Source: Hyphomicrobiales bacterium
Lineage (GTDB): Bacteria; Pseudomonadota; Alphaproteobacteria; Rhizobiales; Beijerinckiaceae
Length of the DNA stretch: 48,278 nt
Direction of reading: 5' to 3'
Assembly (NCBI GenBank): GCA_003963405.1
Contig: RXIY01000040.1
Location: 1-48,278, forward strand
Below, piece by piece: positions 1 through 8,169 of this stretch. The notes under the pieces were generated by a model, which was given only the letters and a program-made list of their open reading frames with translations, was not told the origin of the DNA and did no database searches. Position 1 is the first letter of the stretch. The number at the start of each line of letters is the position of its first letter. A program made the position numbers and the translations under genes.

Positions 1-39
1 GCCTGCCGTTTTTTCACAAGGTCGGTTATGATGGGCGCG

Positions 40-723
40 ATGCGCATCCTGATTATCGAAGACGACCGCGAAGCGGCTGAATATCTCGTCAAGGCGTTTC
101 GCGAACTGGGCCATGTCGCCGACCATGCGGCGGATGGGCTGGATGGCTATGCGAGCGCCCGCGAAGGCGATTATGACGTGCTCCTCGTCGATCGCATGTT
201 GCCCAAGATGGATGGCCTCTCGCTCATCTCGAGTCTGCGCGAGCAGAAGGTCGAGACGCCGGTGCTGATTCTCTCGGCGCTGGGGCAGGTCGACGACCGG
301 GTGAAGGGCCTGCGCGCCGGCGGCGACGACTATCTGCCCAAGCCTTACGCCTTTTCTGAACTGCTCGCCCGCGTCGAGGCGCTGGTGCGCCGCCGCGTCG
401 GCCCGCGCGGCGAGGACACGCATTACCGCGTCGGCGATCTGGAGCTCGACCGGCTCTCGCACAAGGTGACCGTCGGCGGGCAGGAGGTCGTGCTCCAGCC
501 GCGCGAGTTCCGGCTGCTCGAATATCTGATGAAACACGCCGGGCAGGTCGTGACCCGCACCATGCTGCTGGAAAATGTCTGGGACTATCACTTCGATCCG
601 CAGACCAACGTCATCGACGTGCATATTTCCAGGCTGCGCGCCAAGATCGACAAGGGGCGCGAGAATCCTCTGCTGCACACGATCAGGGGCGCGGGCTACA
701 TGATCCGCGACGGCATGCGGTAG
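40..723 (+). CDS. OmpR/PhoB-family response regulator
   Basis: Two-component DNA-binding response regulator, cytoplasmic. The receiver domain fills residues ~1-115: acidic pocket at IIEDD, phospho-acceptor Asp51 in LLVDRMLPKMDG, and conserved Lys101 in YLPKPYAF. A winged-helix trans_reg_C domain follows at ~130-225, ending in the typical RGAGYMIRD wing. ATGs occur at 28, 31 and 40; I chose 40 because MRILIIEDD is the canonical family N-terminus. The likely partner is the HAMP kinase at 1355-2767, same strand, but a minus-strand gene lies between them. The family includes CzcR/CopR/TctD-like regulators; the ligand or stress cannot be read from sequence. The general call is very safe, the specific regulon unknown. 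Confidence 0.95.
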   Translation: MRILIIEDDREAAEYLVKAFRELGHVADHAADGLDGYASAREGDYDVLLVDRMLPKMDGLSLISSLREQKVETPVLILSALGQVDDRVKGLRAGGDDYLPKPYAFSELLARVEALVRRRVGPRGEDTHYRVGDLELDRLSHKVTVGGQEVVLQPREFRLLEYLMKHAGQVVTRTMLLENVWDYHFDPQTNVIDVHISRLRAKIDKGRENPLLHTIRGAGYMIRDGMR

Positions 724-752
724 CCGCCGTCGCGGATGTCAGGGCCGGCGGG

Positions 753-1193
753 TCACCACCAGCCGCCGCCCCAGCCCCAGCCGCCCCAGCCGCCCCAGCC
801 GGGACCCCATCCCCAACCCCAGCGCGGGGCGGTCGCGGCGGCGATGCCGGCGCCCATCAGGCCAAGCGCGGCGCTGGCGAATATGGCGCCGGCCGGGTCG
901 TATCCACCGTAGTAGGGATAGTAGGCCGAACGGTAATAGCCCCATGGCCGATAGTAGCCCCAGCGATAGGGCCGATAGTATCCCCACCGATAATAACGAT
1001 GTCGGTGCCATCCCCAATGGCGGTGGCCCCAGTATCGGCGATAGTAGTGCACGTCCGTGATCGGCGCGTTGAGGCCGACCGTTTCGGGCGAGGCGACGCT
1101 CATCGGCCCCGCAAGGGCCTCGGGCGGCAGGGCGCTCAGCGCGGTCGATGCGCAGAGAAGCCCCAGTAGAGTGGATTTGAGCCTCTTTTTCAT
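753..1193 (-). CDS. Secreted Gly/Tyr/Trp-rich low-complexity protein
   Basis: A 146-residue exported protein of unknown function. A signal peptide is clear: MKKRLKSTLLGLLCAST..., with likely cleavage after the ALA of PPEALAG. The mature part has a His/Trp/Tyr/Arg-rich repeat region (units like YYRPYRWG and YYRPWG), a short hydrophobic glycine-zipper-like stretch (FASAALGLMGAGIAAA), and a C-terminus made almost only of Gly and Trp. The start at 1193 is chosen because it begins the signal peptide; the frame stays open further upstream but without sensible sequence. It resembles the many Gly/Tyr-rich surface or cell-envelope proteins of Hyphomicrobiales but lacks the cysteine signature of BA14K proteins. 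It lies antisense between a response regulator and its presumed kinase. Confidence 0.8.
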   Translation of the reverse strand: MKKRLKSTLLGLLCASTALSALPPEALAGPMSVASPETVGLNAPITDVHYYRRYWGHRHWGWHRHRYYRWGYYRPYRWGYYRPWGYYRSAYYPYYGGYDPAGAIFASAALGLMGAGIAAATAPRWGWGWGPGWGGWGGWGWGGGWW

Positions 1194-1354
1194 GGCGATT
1201 AACCTTGACTGCCCCTCGGGCAACCAACGTCTTCGAGGCGCACAGAGTTCCCACCGCGCGGCGGCGCTCGCCCGCGCCGAGAAAAATCGACCCCCGCTCC
1301 CCATATCGTGGCGGAACGGCCCGGCCCCCGCCGGCATGAGACAGGAAAGCGCCC

Positions 1355-2767
1355 TTGTTCATCGGAAAAGTCGGCAAGCTCTTTCGGACGACCGCCTTCA
1401 AGCTGTCGCTCGCCTATCTCATCCTCTTCTCCATCGGCGCCGGCCTCGTGCTGACCCGCGTCGGCGCGCGGGTGAAGGAGGTGCTCGACGAGCAGATTGA
1501 GCAGACGGTCGACGCCGAGATCCGCGCGCTCTCGGAGCAATATGCGCAAGGCGGGCTGCATCAGCTCACCAACGCGCTGGAGCGGCGCGTGCGCGCGCCG
1601 GGCGGCTCGCTCTACCTGCTCACCACGCATTCGGGCGAGGTGATCGTCGGCAATATCGAACCGCCGGCGGCAGGCCCCGTCGGCGGCTCCAAGCTGGTCG
1701 AAACGCCCTACCAGCGGCGCGGCGAACCCGGCGAAATGCATCCGGCGCTGATGCGCCTGTTCCTCATTCCCGGCGGCTTCCGCCTGCTTATCGGCCACGA
1801 CATCGAGGACCACGAAGTGCTGCGCGGCATTTTGCGCCGGGCGCTTGGCGTCTCGCTGTTCTGGCTCGCGCTGGTCGGCGCCCTCGGCGGCCTCTTCGTC
1901 GCGCATCGCATGCTCGAACGCGTCGATGTGATGTCGGCTTCGGCGCGGCGCATCATGGCGGGCGATCTGCACGAGCGGCTCGCGGTTTCCGGCGCCGGCG
2001 ACGAGCTCGACCGGCTCGCCGAGAATTTCAACGCCATGCTGGAGCGCATTTCGGAATTGATGACCGGGCTGCGCGAGGTCTCCGACAACATAGCGCATGA
2101 CCTCAAGACGCCGCTGACCCGCCTGCGCAACCGCGCCGAAGCGGCGCTGCGCGGCGCCTCGGGAAACGGCGAGCATCGCGAGGCCCTCATGGCGGTCATC
2201 GAAGAATCGGACAGCCTCATCCGCGTCTTCAACGCGCTGCTGATGATCGCGCGCGCGGAGGCCGGCTATTCGAGCGACAATCTTGCAACCTATGACGCCG
2301 ACGCCGTGGTGAGCGACATCGCGGAAATGTACGAGCCGGTCGCGGAAGAGCAGGGTGTTCGGCTGGAGGCGAAGACAGAGCTGGGCCTCGCCGTCACGGG
2401 CAGCCGGGAGCTTCTCGGCCAGGCCGTCGTCAATCTCGTCGATAATGCGCTCAAATATGGCGCGTCGGGCAAAAACCCGCGCATCGACGTGGGCGCGCGG
2501 CGCGTCGCGGACCGTGTCGAGATCACTGTCGCGGACCATGGCCCCGGCATTGCGCCGCAGGATCGCGATCGGGTGGTGGGGCGTTTCGTGCGGCTGGAGA
2601 ATTCACGCTCGCGGCCGGGCTCCGGCCTCGGCCTTTCCATGGCGGCGGCCGTCGCCCGCCTGCATCATGGCGCGCTGCGCATCGAGGACAATGGGCCGGG
2701 CTTGCGTGTCGTGCTGTCGCTGCCGGCGACCCGCGCCGCGACGGCCGTCTCCCGCGAGCGCGCATAG
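1355..2767 (+). CDS. HAMP-domain sensor histidine kinase
   Basis: Membrane sensor kinase, 470 aa. TM1 is at ~14-35, a periplasmic sensor loop at ~36-162, TM2 at ~163-183, and HAMP at ~184-236. The HisKA H-box IAHDLKTPLTR carries phospho-accepting His248, followed by a HATPase_c domain with N-box LVDNALKYG, a DHGPGIAP G1 box and GSGLGLS G2 box. The start is a TTG at 1355, supported by AGGAAA six bases upstream; no better ATG is present. It probably phosphorylates the response regulator at 40-723 on the same strand, 631 bp upstream. Its last ~103 bp overlap, tail to tail, the 3' end of the PleC-like kinase on the other strand. The small periplasmic domain resembles metal- or envelope-stress sensors, but the signal is not identifiable. 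Confidence 0.93.
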   Translation: MFIGKVGKLFRTTAFKLSLAYLILFSIGAGLVLTRVGARVKEVLDEQIEQTVDAEIRALSEQYAQGGLHQLTNALERRVRAPGGSLYLLTTHSGEVIVGNIEPPAAGPVGGSKLVETPYQRRGEPGEMHPALMRLFLIPGGFRLLIGHDIEDHEVLRGILRRALGVSLFWLALVGALGGLFVAHRMLERVDVMSASARRIMAGDLHERLAVSGAGDELDRLAENFNAMLERISELMTGLREVSDNIAHDLKTPLTRLRNRAEAALRGASGNGEHREALMAVIEESDSLIRVFNALLMIARAEAGYSSDNLATYDADAVVSDIAEMYEPVAEEQGVRLEAKTELGLAVTGSRELLGQAVVNLVDNALKYGASGKNPRIDVGARRVADRVEITVADHGPGIAPQDRDRVVGRFVRLENSRSRPGSGLGLSMAAAVARLHHGALRIEDNGPGLRVVLSLPATRAATAVSRERA

Positions 2768-5121
2768 ACCGGGCCTTTCGGCGCTTGTGCGGGCGCGGCT
2801 TGCGCCGGCGCATTCTGGGCGGGCCGCGCCACGAGGGGCGTGACGTTCCGGCCGGCGCATTGCGCGCAGGCGAGCCGCATCATTGTCACCGTGCCAAGGC
2901 CGAGCCGCGAGCGGATGCGCAGCGCGCCGCCATGCAGATCGATGAGCGCGCGGGCGATGGCGAGGCCGAGCCCGGAGCCCTTCATGCCATTCTCCATGAC
3001 GCCCGCGCTCTGCTCGAAGGGGCGGCCGAGTTTGGGCAAAGCGAGCGGATCGATGCCGCGCCCGGTGTCCTCGACGAAGAAGGCGATGGACTCGCCGTGA
3101 TGGCGCACGCGCAGCCGCACGAAGCCGCCGGCGTCAGTGAATTTGATGCTGTTCGACAGGAAAACGCCAAGCGCCTTGACGATCGCCGCCTCATCGCCGA
3201 CGCAACGCAGTTTTTCGTCCGCCTCGAGAATGAGCGTGATCTTCTTCTCGGCGGCGCGCGGCCGCCAGGCCTCGATGGCGCGGCGGGCCGCGTCGGCGAC
3301 GTCGACCTCGCGCTCGGCGAGGCGCACCAGCCCGGCCTCGAGCCGCGACATGTCGAGAATGTCGGAGAGGACTTCGTTGAGATAGGCGCCGCCCTGACGG
3401 ACGTTGCTGCAATATTCGACGTATTTGGGCGAGCCGAGCGCGCCGAAGGGCTCGGCGAGCATCATCTCGGAAAATCCGATTATGGCGTTGAGCGGCGTGC
3501 GCAGCTCATGGCTCATATTGGCCAGGAATTCCGACTTCGCGAGATAGGCGGCCTCGGCTTCCGCCTTCTGATGATGATATTGCTCCGCGAGCGTCGCGAG
3601 CTGCTGGGCCTGCATTTCGAGCGTCTGGCGCGACCTCGTGAGGTCGGCGACGCTCGCCGTCAGGCGGCGCTCGGATTCGATGAGCTTCTCCTGATTGCGT
3701 TTGAGGGCGGTGATGTCCGCGCCCACCGACACATAGCCGCCGTCCTTGGTGCGCCGCTCGTTGATCTGGAGCCAGCGCCCGTCGGCGAGCCGCGCCTCAT
3801 AGGTGCGCGCGTCCTGCGCGCGCCGCTCGGCGGGCGAGGTCTCGGTCTGCACGGCCGGCGCCTTCGCATGCATCATGATCCGCGCGTAGCTTTCGCCGGC
3901 GATGGCGGCGTCGGGCGCGAGCCCGTGGAGATCGAGGAACTTGGAATTGCAGACGACGAGCCGATTCTGCGCGTCCCACAGGACGAAGGCTTCGGAAATG
4001 GCGTCGATGGCGTCGCGCAGGCGCATGTTGGCGGCGGCGGTCTGCTGCGCGAGGGCCTTTTGCTCCGAGACGTCGACGGCGATGCCGACAAGGTGGCGGC
4101 CGTCCGGGTCCTGCATGATCTCGGCGCGGGCGCGCAGCCAGATCCATCGACCATCGGCGTGGCGCGCCCGGAATTCGTGATCGACGATCTTGCCGCGCGA
4201 CGACGACACCATTTCGGCGATGACGGACAGGTCGCCGTCATGGGGATGCACGAGGTCGTTGAGTTCGCCGAAGGAGAGGCAGCGCCGCTCGGCCGGGAGC
4301 CCGAGAAGTTCATACATCGAGTCGGACCAGTAGATGCGTCCGCGCGCAATGTCCCAATCCCAAAGGCCGCAGCGGCCGCGCGACAGCGCCGCGTCGAGCC
4401 GGCGGCGAATGACGGCGTTGACGGCCTCGGCCGCCTGCCGCCGGCGCGATTGCCGGACATAGGCGTAGACGATGGCAAGCAACATCAGCGATGCAAGGCT
4501 GAAAATCACCGAATAATGGGCGGCGACGGCGCGCCATTCGCCGAGCACATTGTCGAGCGGGTAGATCAACGCGACCTGCCCGTAGGGCGCGGGGAGTTTC
4601 TGCACCGTTGCGAGCGCAGGGGTTCCATCGGCGAGCCTGATGCGCATGACGCCCGCCTTGTCGGCGAATTCGGTCAGCACCTGCTCGGGGCCCAGCACAT
4701 CGGTCAGCGTGACGCTCTTGTGGTCGAGCGGAGGAAAGGCGGCCGCGACCCGGCCACGGTCGTCGGTGACGAGAATGCGCCGCCCGCGCGCCGTGGCGCG
4801 GCCGGGCAAAATCCTGTCCAAAGGTTCACCGAGCGGCTTTCGCGGATCCGCCCCGATGTGGTCGCGCAGATCGTGCCAGACCGCGCGCGCGAACAGCTCA
4901 AAATCGGCCGTCGTCTCCTCGACGATCCGGTCCTGCATTGCGTTTGTCAGCGTGAAGGCGAAGGCCGCGAGCGAGATCAGGCAGACGGCGGAGACCGCGA
5001 AGGCGGCGCGTTTGAGCCAGAGCCCCTCTTTGGGCTCCTTCTCGCCCTGGCCGTCGAACCGAGAGGCGCCCCAAACCGTTTCCGCGTGACTCATCGCCCG
5101 AGCTGCGGGGACGCGCGCCAT
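2665..5121 (-). CDS. PleC-like double-PAS sensor histidine kinase
   Basis: Membrane histidine kinase, 818 aa. TM1 is at ~38-58, a periplasmic domain at ~60-200, and TM2 at ~204-222. PAS1 lies at ~245-352 (GLWDWDIARGRIYWS), PAS2 at ~366-474, and a coiled-coil linker at ~475-530. The HisKA H-box NMSHELRTPLNAIIGFSEMM carries His538, followed by HATPase_c. Two TMs flanking a periplasmic domain, then two PAS domains and this H-box, match alphaproteobacterial PleC/PdhS-family kinases, which act on DivK and PleD. The ~75-residue Pro/Ala-rich tail is divergent and overlaps the 3' end of the neighbouring kinase. Starts at 5121 or 5094 (MSHAETV) are both possible. A perfect TTAA-N7-TTAA CtrA-type site lies ~94 bp upstream. 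The PleC assignment is by architecture; another DivK-family kinase cannot be excluded. Confidence 0.85.
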   Translation of the reverse strand: MARVPAARAMSHAETVWGASRFDGQGEKEPKEGLWLKRAAFAVSAVCLISLAAFAFTLTNAMQDRIVEETTADFELFARAVWHDLRDHIGADPRKPLGEPLDRILPGRATARGRRILVTDDRGRVAAAFPPLDHKSVTLTDVLGPEQVLTEFADKAGVMRIRLADGTPALATVQKLPAPYGQVALIYPLDNVLGEWRAVAAHYSVIFSLASLMLLAIVYAYVRQSRRRQAAEAVNAVIRRRLDAALSRGRCGLWDWDIARGRIYWSDSMYELLGLPAERRCLSFGELNDLVHPHDGDLSVIAEMVSSSRGKIVDHEFRARHADGRWIWLRARAEIMQDPDGRHLVGIAVDVSEQKALAQQTAAANMRLRDAIDAISEAFVLWDAQNRLVVCNSKFLDLHGLAPDAAIAGESYARIMMHAKAPAVQTETSPAERRAQDARTYEARLADGRWLQINERRTKDGGYVSVGADITALKRNQEKLIESERRLTASVADLTRSRQTLEMQAQQLATLAEQYHHQKAEAEAAYLAKSEFLANMSHELRTPLNAIIGFSEMMLAEPFGALGSPKYVEYCSNVRQGGAYLNEVLSDILDMSRLEAGLVRLAEREVDVADAARRAIEAWRPRAAEKKITLILEADEKLRCVGDEAAIVKALGVFLSNSIKFTDAGGFVRLRVRHHGESIAFFVEDTGRGIDPLALPKLGRPFEQSAGVMENGMKGSGLGLAIARALIDLHGGALRIRSRLGLGTVTMMRLACAQCAGRNVTPLVARPAQNAPAQAAPAQAPKGPVYARSRETAVAARVAGSDSTTRKPGPLSSMRSAP

Positions 5122-5214
5122 CCAATGTCTCCGAAATCTGGCGATGTTGCGAATGGGCTGGGACGCGCCCGAATCACCTCCATTCGAATCTCTCGAGCGG
5201 AAATTGTCCAGAGC

Positions 5215-5229
5215 TTAATTGCCGGTTAA
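5215..5229 (-). promoter_or_regulatory. Perfect CtrA-type binding site (TTAA-N7-TTAA)
   Basis: Read on the minus strand this is TTAACCGGCAATTAA, an exact TTAA-N7-TTAA with the preferred CC after the first half-site. That is the established consensus for the alphaproteobacterial cell-cycle regulator CtrA. It sits between the PleC-like kinase (start 5121) and the end of pepN (stop 5259), ~94 bp upstream of the kinase start and oriented toward it. CtrA control is inferred. Confidence 0.6.
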
Positions 5230-5258
5230 CGCCCCTCGAAAAAGTTGGGGCGCGGGCG

Positions 5259-7910
5259 TCAAGCCAGCGCCCGCGTTGCAATGTCCCGTGTATCTGCGGA
5301 CAGGCCTTCCTGTGCGACGATCTGTCTGAGACGCGCCTCGACGAGCGCCTGCCGGTGCGGCTCCAGCGTGCGCCACGCGCGGAGCGAAGACAAAAGGCGC
5401 GCCGCGAGCTGGGGGTTTTTCGGGTCGAGTTCGAGGACCACGCGGGTCAAGAGGTCGTAGCCCGAGCCGTCCAGCGCGTGGAATCGGGTGAGATTGGCGT
5501 TGGCGAAAGCGCCGATCAGCGCACGCACGCGGTTGGGGTTCGTCATGGCGAAATCGGGATGCGACATGAGGCGGATGACCCGCTCCGTCGTCGCGGGCTC
5601 GGGGATCGTGGCCTGAAGCGCGAACCACTTGTCGAGGACGAGCGGATCGTCGGCGAACTGCCGGTAGAAAGCCTCGAACGCCGCCTCGCGCGCATCCCCG
5701 CCGAGGAGCGCGAGGGTGGAGAGCGCCGACAGGCGGTCGGTCATGTTGCCGGCCGCGGCAAACTGGCTCTGCGCAAAAGCTGCGCCCTTCTCGGGGGCGC
5801 CGGCGGCGATGAGGTCGAGCGCCACGGCCTTGAGCGCCCGCCTTCCGGCCCCGGCGGCGTCGGGCCTGTAGGGGCCGTCTTCAGAGAAGCGCGCATAGGC
5901 GGCCTCGGCCTCGAGAAGAAGCGCGTGGCCGATCTCGGCGCGCAGCCCCATGCGCGCCGAAAACAGGGCGTCGGGGTCCACATCCGTCCCGGCTTCGCGG
6001 GCGAGGTCGATTTCGGACGGCAGCGACAGGGCCTGCGCCGCGAAGGCGGGGTCCGCGTCGGCGCCCGCGAGAAGGGCGCGCAGCGCGGCCACGAAGCCCT
6101 GAGCCTGTGGCGCGGCGAGCCCGGCGCGCGCCGCGGCGACGCGCTCGAAAATCGCGCGCAGCGCAAGGCTTTGCGCCGCCTGCCAGCGATTGAAGGAATC
6201 GTCGTCGAACGCAAGCAGCCGTTCGAGGTCGGCGCTCCCGGGCGCGGGCTCGAGTCGCACCGGGGCCGAAAAACCGCGCAGGAGCGAGGCCACGGGACGC
6301 GAGGGGACGTTCTCGAACACGATCCGGCGTTCGCTCCCGGCGAGTTCGAAGAGGCCGCGCGCCAGTTCGTCGGGCCGTGCGTCGCGGCTCGTCAGATCGA
6401 GCTTCTCCCCGTTCTCGCCGAAGAGGGCGAGGGCGACGGGAATGACCACGGGCTTCTTTTCGGGCTGGCCGGGCGTCGGATTCGTCGTTTGCCGCAGGAC
6501 GAGCGCGAATGTCTTGGCGTCCGGCTCATAGGCGCCTTCGCTCGTCACGATCGGCGTGCCCGCCTGACTGTACCAGAGCGCGAAATGCGACAGGTCGCGG
6601 CCGGCGGCGTCGGCGAAGCAGGACAGGAAATCTTCGACGGTGGCCGCCGTTCCGTCGAACCGCTCGAAATAGAGGTCCATGCCCCGGCGGAAATCCTCTC
6701 CGCCGATCAGCGTGCGCAGCATGCGCACGATCTCGGCGCCCTTTTCGTAAACGGTCGGCGTGTAGAAGTTGTTGATCTCGTGATAAACGTCCGGGCGCAC
6801 CGGATGGGCGAGCGGCCCGCCGTCTTCGGGGAATTGCGCCAGCCTGAGGCCCCTGACGTCGCTGATGCGCTCCACCGCGCGCGAGCGCATGTCTGCGGAA
6901 AACTCCTGGTCCCGGAAGACCGTCAGACCTTCCTTCAGACAGAGCTGGAACCAGTCGCGGCAGGTGATGCGATTGCCCGTCCAGTTGTGGAAATACTCAT
7001 GCGCGATCACCGCCTCGACGCCCGCATAGTCGGCGTCGGTCGCCGTCTGCGGCGAGGCGAGCACATATTTGTCATTGAAGATATTGAGGCCCTTGTTCTC
7101 CATCGCCCCCATGTTGAAGTCGGAGACGGCGACGATGTTGAATACGTCGAGGTCGTATTCGCGGCCGAATTTCTCCTCGTCCCACCGCATGGAGCGTTTC
7201 AGCGCGTCCATGGCGTAGCCGGCGCGGTCCTCCTTGCCGTGCTCCACATAGATGGCGAGCGCGACGTTGCGTCCCGACATGGTCGTGAAACTGTCGCGCA
7301 ATACGCCGAGATCGCCGCCGACGAGCGCGAAGAGATAGGAAGGTTTGGGAAAGGGATCGCGCCACACGGCGAAATGGCGCCCGGTTCCCGGAATGTCGCC
7401 CGCTTCGCCCGGATTGCCGTTGGCGAGGAGAACGGGCGCTTCGCCCTTCTCGGCCTCGATGCGCGTCGTATAGACGCTCAGAACGTCGGGCCGGTCGAGG
7501 AAATAGGTGATGCGGCGGAAGCCCTCCGCCTCGCATTGCGTGCAATAGGCGGAGCCCGAGCGATAAAGGCCCGAAAGTTGCGTATTGGCGGCGGGATTGA
7601 TCCGCGTTTCGATCTCGAGCGTAAAGGGTGCGTCGGGAACCGAGGAGAGCGTCAGCGCGTCCGGGGTGGCGGTATAGTCCTGCGGGCCGAGGAGGCGTCC
7701 GTCGAGTTTCACGCCGACAAGCGACAATTCGTCGCCGTCGAGTCTCAGCGGCGCGCCGGGGGCGCCCTTGGGATTGCGCCGAAGCGAGAGCTTCGAGACC
7801 ACCTTTGTCGCCGTGCGGTCGAGCGAAACGTCGAGCGTGACGGCGTCGATGAGAAAATCGGGGGCGCGGTAATCGGCCAGGCGGACGGCCACATTTTCGG
7901 GGTGACGCAT
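5259..7910 (-). CDS. pepN: Aminopeptidase N
   Basis: M1-family zinc metallo-aminopeptidase, cytoplasmic, 883 aa (usual length for gammaproteobacterial-type PepN). It removes N-terminal residues from peptides in protein turnover. The exopeptidase motif GAMEN is at 268-272. The zinc motif HEYFHNW gives ligands His304 and His308 with catalytic Glu305, and the distal zinc ligand Glu327 is in LKEGLT. The C-terminal half is the Ig-like plus helical-repeat DUF3458 region. The start MRHPENVAVRLADYRAPDF is typical of the family. It is a single gene, divergent from the RND operon and upstream of the PleC-like kinase, with no sign of truncation. Confidence 0.97.
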   Translation of the reverse strand: MRHPENVAVRLADYRAPDFLIDAVTLDVSLDRTATKVVSKLSLRRNPKGAPGAPLRLDGDELSLVGVKLDGRLLGPQDYTATPDALTLSSVPDAPFTLEIETRINPAANTQLSGLYRSGSAYCTQCEAEGFRRITYFLDRPDVLSVYTTRIEAEKGEAPVLLANGNPGEAGDIPGTGRHFAVWRDPFPKPSYLFALVGGDLGVLRDSFTTMSGRNVALAIYVEHGKEDRAGYAMDALKRSMRWDEEKFGREYDLDVFNIVAVSDFNMGAMENKGLNIFNDKYVLASPQTATDADYAGVEAVIAHEYFHNWTGNRITCRDWFQLCLKEGLTVFRDQEFSADMRSRAVERISDVRGLRLAQFPEDGGPLAHPVRPDVYHEINNFYTPTVYEKGAEIVRMLRTLIGGEDFRRGMDLYFERFDGTAATVEDFLSCFADAAGRDLSHFALWYSQAGTPIVTSEGAYEPDAKTFALVLRQTTNPTPGQPEKKPVVIPVALALFGENGEKLDLTSRDARPDELARGLFELAGSERRIVFENVPSRPVASLLRGFSAPVRLEPAPGSADLERLLAFDDDSFNRWQAAQSLALRAIFERVAAARAGLAAPQAQGFVAALRALLAGADADPAFAAQALSLPSEIDLAREAGTDVDPDALFSARMGLRAEIGHALLLEAEAAYARFSEDGPYRPDAAGAGRRALKAVALDLIAAGAPEKGAAFAQSQFAAAGNMTDRLSALSTLALLGGDAREAAFEAFYRQFADDPLVLDKWFALQATIPEPATTERVIRLMSHPDFAMTNPNRVRALIGAFANANLTRFHALDGSGYDLLTRVVLELDPKNPQLAARLLSSLRAWRTLEPHRQALVEARLRQIVAQEGLSADTRDIATRALA

Positions 7911-8026
7911 GAAATCCTCGGGCGAGCGAATCGTCGTTGCCGCAAAATATAGTGAGCCGCGAGCGATTTGCGACCGGCCGCGCTCCCGCCGCCCTCGGGG
8001 AGACTATTTTCCGTTGGAAAGACGCG

Positions 8027-8041
8027 TTAATCTTCTGTTAG
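8027..8041 (+). promoter_or_regulatory. Near-consensus CtrA-like site (TTAA-N7-TTAG)
   Basis: TTAATCTTCTGTTAG has one mismatch to TTAA-N7-TTAA. It lies in the 259-bp divergent intergenic region between pepN and the RND operon (7911-8169), where promoters for both are expected. A single mismatch makes chance occurrence more likely than for the perfect sites. Confidence 0.25.
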
Positions 8042-8169
8042 GACTTGAGCTCGCCTGCGAAGGCGGCCAAAGTCAAGGAGTGGACGCCGACCAGCGTCAT
8101 TGCGGCTCATGTGGGCGCTGTCAGCCTGGATCGCCGCCACTCGCGCCCCCCGGAGTGTCGCCTCCTCAC

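Noticed and set aside
2785-5229. Very long plus-strand open frame (814 codons) opposite the PleC-like kinase.
   Set aside because: It is the antisense shadow of a GC-rich gene; its translation lacks domains and the minus strand encodes clear kinase motifs.
5355-7952. Long plus-strand open frame opposite pepN.
   Set aside because: Same GC-driven antisense effect; pepN motifs are unambiguous on the minus strand.
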